A stretch of DNA of 64,000 bases from Gari tellinella. Lineage: Eukaryota > Mollusca > Bivalvia > Cardiida > Psammobiidae. A program made the translations under genes and the position numbers. The stretch spans positions 51,871,083 through 51,935,082 of the forward strand of contig OV277857.1 in NCBI GenBank assembly GCA_922989275.2, given 5' to 3'. The notes below the pieces were generated by a model. The model saw nothing but the letters and a program-made list of their open reading frames with translations. It was not told where the DNA came from and did no database searches. This document shows positions 61,166 to 64,000 of this stretch, in pieces; within the stretch, counting starts at the first letter, position 1, and every line of letters begins with the position of its first letter.

Positions 61166-62909
61166 AGAACCATATTTAAAACAGAGCTTTCTTTAATCGC
61201 TTGCAGTGTAGGGCAATTTAGGCATTGCATTTGCAATAGTTTGTCTACATATAATTGCAGTTTTGTTTGCAGTTAAACATTATATGAACAATAAAGACGC
61301 GTCTTTTAATAAATGAAGTAAATAAAATCATTTTAAACTAGGCATCCGTATATTTTACTGACGGTTGATGTTCAGTTGAACATCACCTGCATATTTTATT
61401 AAATATACTCATCAAAAAGGAAAGTACCCACGTTTTTTCCTAAGTTATCTGCGTCTCATATATAAACTGTATTAAAATTTAATTTATAGAAATATAAAAG
61501 TATTGTGGCTAAAAACTGGCCCATTGTTTTGAAAATAAAAGGTCTATAACTCCTGAAAAAGCATATTTCTCCGATACGTTTTTATAGAATATATAGAAGA
61601 TAAACGGTAGTGCTCATATTCAGCAGCTAGAACCTTTGCTTAAAGAAAATATAATCACATTATAATTTTATTCCTAACAATATTAACGGCTTTATTAAGA
61701 CTAGAAAGTCTTATAATGTCAAATAACTTCCCTTTCAAATGACAAAATAATGCAATTTGAATGTTAAGTTTTCATTACAAGTGTCGTTTAATCTGAATGT
61801 TTTACTTGAATACATTGGTCAACGTATGAGCCGTTAAGATCTCAAACAAATCTGAAGTTGATAAGGTATTTTAGACTTTACAGTTTACTTAATGTTAAAT
61901 AAACATAAAAAGTGGGTTCTTTCTTTTTTGACTGAGCATAGTTTGATATGCTCGCATACATTCCAATGACAACGCGATTAGCAAATATGTATTTTACAAA
62001 AATAAATCTCAATATTAATCCGGCGTTCACCAATCTCTGCATTATCCTATAAAGTCACAGCGATAAAACAAGGCCGAGTTTTATCTATAATTCTGTATCG
62101 TTCTTTACGCCATATCTCACTTTGTCAAACCCTGTGACCCTGACCTTTTCGTAAAACGTTTGTATTTAAGAACAATCTCTGAACATGTATTCGCAAGCCT
62201 GAATAACTGTTACCGCCGAAATTATTCTCTTTTACAAAACTCGCTGCGAAAGTGTATTTCCAAGAAAAAGGTCAGATTTGATCTTAAACAACTGTCTTTA
62301 TTAAGGCTATAATATTGCAGGAAAGCTGGTGGTGTTGTACCAACCAAGCTTTAGGAAATCGGCAACTTTTAAATAAATCTATACCAGCCTGTTACAAAGT
62401 CAAAGAATCATGAACAGTTTAGATTGTATTTAAATATTTTGATCAGACCAAGACTTGTTAAACAAGGAAAAATACACATTAATGTATAATGTTTAATTAT
62501 AGCATTTCGACCAATATTGTTGAATAAATCTGAATAAGGGAAGATCCTTTGAAAGCACAGAAATCAAAGCAAATACTGAAAATTGCAGACTCGGTTAAAT
62601 TGAGTCTGTTCATGAGCAATACTGAAATATGCAACAGTGCTCACGCCCCCTAGCACCGGCTTAAGCGGAATTCAACCTTCAACTGTAAATGCGCCGAAAT
62701 CAATGATTCCAAAGGACCAGAAAGTATAACAACACTGAACCCTGTTCCATTTGCCCCCCTACCGCTATACACGCTTATCCTTATGGTATACACCCCTAGC
62801 ACGGGTTCAATTTAAAGTAAAACACATTTTGATGATATGTATTTATAAAAGACAAAACGACATGTGTTTTACTGTATTTGGTTAATGGAATTATAATGAG
62901 TATACTTAC
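61166..62909. other. Intron 1; nothing recognised
   Basis: AT-rich sequence, no clear repeat or exon. Confidence 0.45.
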
Positions 62910-63029
62910 GTTTCTCACAATGAATTCCAGTGAAACTGTCCGAAATACAGTAACATGCATACGCATACGGGTCAAGGTCGCTGCGTTTACATCTTCCACT
63001 ATTCACACAGGGTTTGGTGACACATGGAT
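62910..63029 (-). CDS. Exon 1 (first in window): EGF-like domain
   Basis: This 120-nt exon runs phase 1 to 1, with acceptor ttttatag and donor gtaagtat. It encodes about 39 residues with six cysteines in EGF order, including PCVTKPCVNSGRC near the start, ACYC in the middle and FTGIHCEK at the end. The CxC pair followed by a G-x-x-C ending is the usual EGF C-terminal loop. It is the most upstream exon found. Its phase 1 start means at least one more coding exon lies beyond 64000. Confidence 0.88.
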
Positions 63030-63639
63030 CTATAAAAGGCGATCATTTACAAAATGTGAGTTTCCAACTTTATTACCTTTAGTTAAAACACAATGCAAAA
63101 GGAGACTCAAAGTTTTCGTAAAAGATAATAGGCATCGTGAAGCAGTGTGGCAGAAAAGCAAATAATCGCAGCTTCACTAACGAGCTCGGCAAAAATAACA
63201 TTAAAATAGCTCGGATCCAGGTAAGACACTGCGTTACGCGGCACCTTTTCAGGATCCAGCCCTTTTTACAATCATATCAATGCCACTGGAATCAAAATGA
63301 GTATAACCTCATCCTGAAGAAATAAATGAAAAGTGTACGCGTTTTCGTCAAACGATATCATTGAAGTGAATGCGTTTGACGAGTTATGGCGTCATAACGT
63401 CAGTGAATGGATTACGTCCTTCGTGGCAGTAGTAGTTATAGTGCAGTTCAACATATGTCATACGAAAGGAATGTGTCCAATGTTCAAGTCATGTGCTAAA
63501 TCAGACATTTGGTATGTGTGTAAATTGTTTTATCTTATTCCATCTAACTCTATTATATTGGTGTTGTTGTGCTACTGTTATCTTGTTACATTATATCAGT
63601 TTGACGTTTATCATTTTATTAAATAGAAGATAACTTTTT

Positions 63640-63716
63640 TTTCAGTGTAAGATCGAAATTTAATCCATTGAGTGATGTCAGATGTTGACGACATGGATTA
63701 AGTTCGATCTTATACT
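63640..63716. repeat. Hairpin with a stem of about 25 bp
   Basis: The arm agtgtaagatcgaaatttaa with tccat pairs with atggattaagttcgatctta and tact across a loop gagtgatgtcagatgttgacgac split as needed. It adjoins the repeat at 63730. Confidence 0.75.
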
Positions 63717-63729
63717 AAAAACATACAGT

Positions 63730-64000
63730 AATTCTATTTATTCATGCTTTTAAGCCACATTTTAAACGAAATTGTTCAACAGCTGAAAGCGAAAGTCCAT
63801 TATTTTAACCCGTGTGGAGTCCCAAATTTATATCGAACACATTTTCGTGACAGTTGCCGTACAATGACGTAACTGATTTATTTAATTGACGTCATCGGAA
63901 TTACGTCGTTACTTCCAATCTTGGAATCGTGTTCTTCCGTTGAGTGGCTCGAGACAAATTGGGCTGTCGGAATTAAACGATAAGACACGATTGACTACGA
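63730..64000. repeat. Dispersed repeat, inverted copy of 30240-30510
   Basis: Runs off the right edge. Landmarks tttatatcgaacacatttt, gccgtacaatgacgt and acgataagacacgattga are the reverse complement of the copy at 30240-30510. Confidence 0.8.

Larger units (their letters stand above)
5891..63029 (-). other. Reconstructed locus of a large EGF plus novel-module gene, 28 exons, partial at both ends
   Basis: Twenty-eight minus-strand exons, each listed separately, join into one continuous reading frame of about 2732 nt (about 910 residues). The order is EGF, EGF, EGF, mini-exon, EGF, module 1, module 2, EGF, EGF, modules 3, 4, 5 and 6. Every exon has AG and GT borders, and each donor phase equals the next acceptor phase. 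That is the main evidence that the exons belong together. EGF repeats imply an extracellular or cell-surface protein. No signal peptide, transmembrane segment, start or stop codon was found, because the first exon begins in phase 1 and the last ends in phase 2. The gene is not recognised and no function is claimed. An alternative is two adjacent genes, but phase continuity and interleaved domain order argue for one. Confidence 0.75.

Overview
This is a eukaryotic window, most likely from a bivalve or other lophotrochozoan. It is AT-rich and dense in short foldback and terminal-inverted-repeat elements. It has tRNA-derived SINEs, arrays of AGGTCA-type repeats, and very small exons separated by kilobase introns. 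No bacterial-type operon, CRISPR array or rRNA gene is visible.

The main content is one large, previously unlabelled gene on the minus strand. I reconstructed it by hand from 28 small exons between 63029 and 5891, about 2.7 kb of coding sequence over 57 kb. Every exon is bounded by an AG acceptor and a GT donor, and all 27 junctions are phase-compatible. Read 5' to 3', the exons encode three EGF-like domains, a mini-exon with two cysteines, a fourth EGF, two copies of an unrecognised module of roughly 105-130 residues, two more EGFs, and four further copies of the module. The last copy lacks its final exon in this window. The module is built from a linker exon (phase 1 to 0), an A exon (0 to 2), a B exon (2 to 2) and a C exon (2 to 1), so it is symmetrical 1-1 like the EGF exons. 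Its cysteine pattern and C-terminal strand pattern suggest an Ig-like or HYR-like extracellular beta-sandwich. The name and function of the gene are unknown, and both ends appear to lie outside what I could find here.

The introns carry the mobile DNA. The 11.3-kb intron between the sixth EGF exon and module 3 holds a degenerate CR1/L2-type LINE (22676-26150, minus). It is abutted by a mariner element with intact 32-bp inverted ends and TA duplications (26157-27610), and then by inverted arrays of a roughly 200-bp repeat (28980-31310). The 8.4-kb intron between the A and B exons of module 1 holds a roughly 4.7-kb giant palindrome (42815-47520) with a relic ORF in its loop, plus a 1.3-kb foldback element (47808-49116). 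The intron upstream of module 1 holds a 2.1-kb element whose roughly 300-bp units each carry a perfect DR1 nuclear-receptor-type motif. Two MITE families flanked by TTAA occur throughout, including a MITE-in-MITE insertion at 7.8-8.3 kb and another at 53.8-54.3 kb.

The 5.9 kb at the left edge, and most inter-exon DNA, show only repeats or nothing recognisable.
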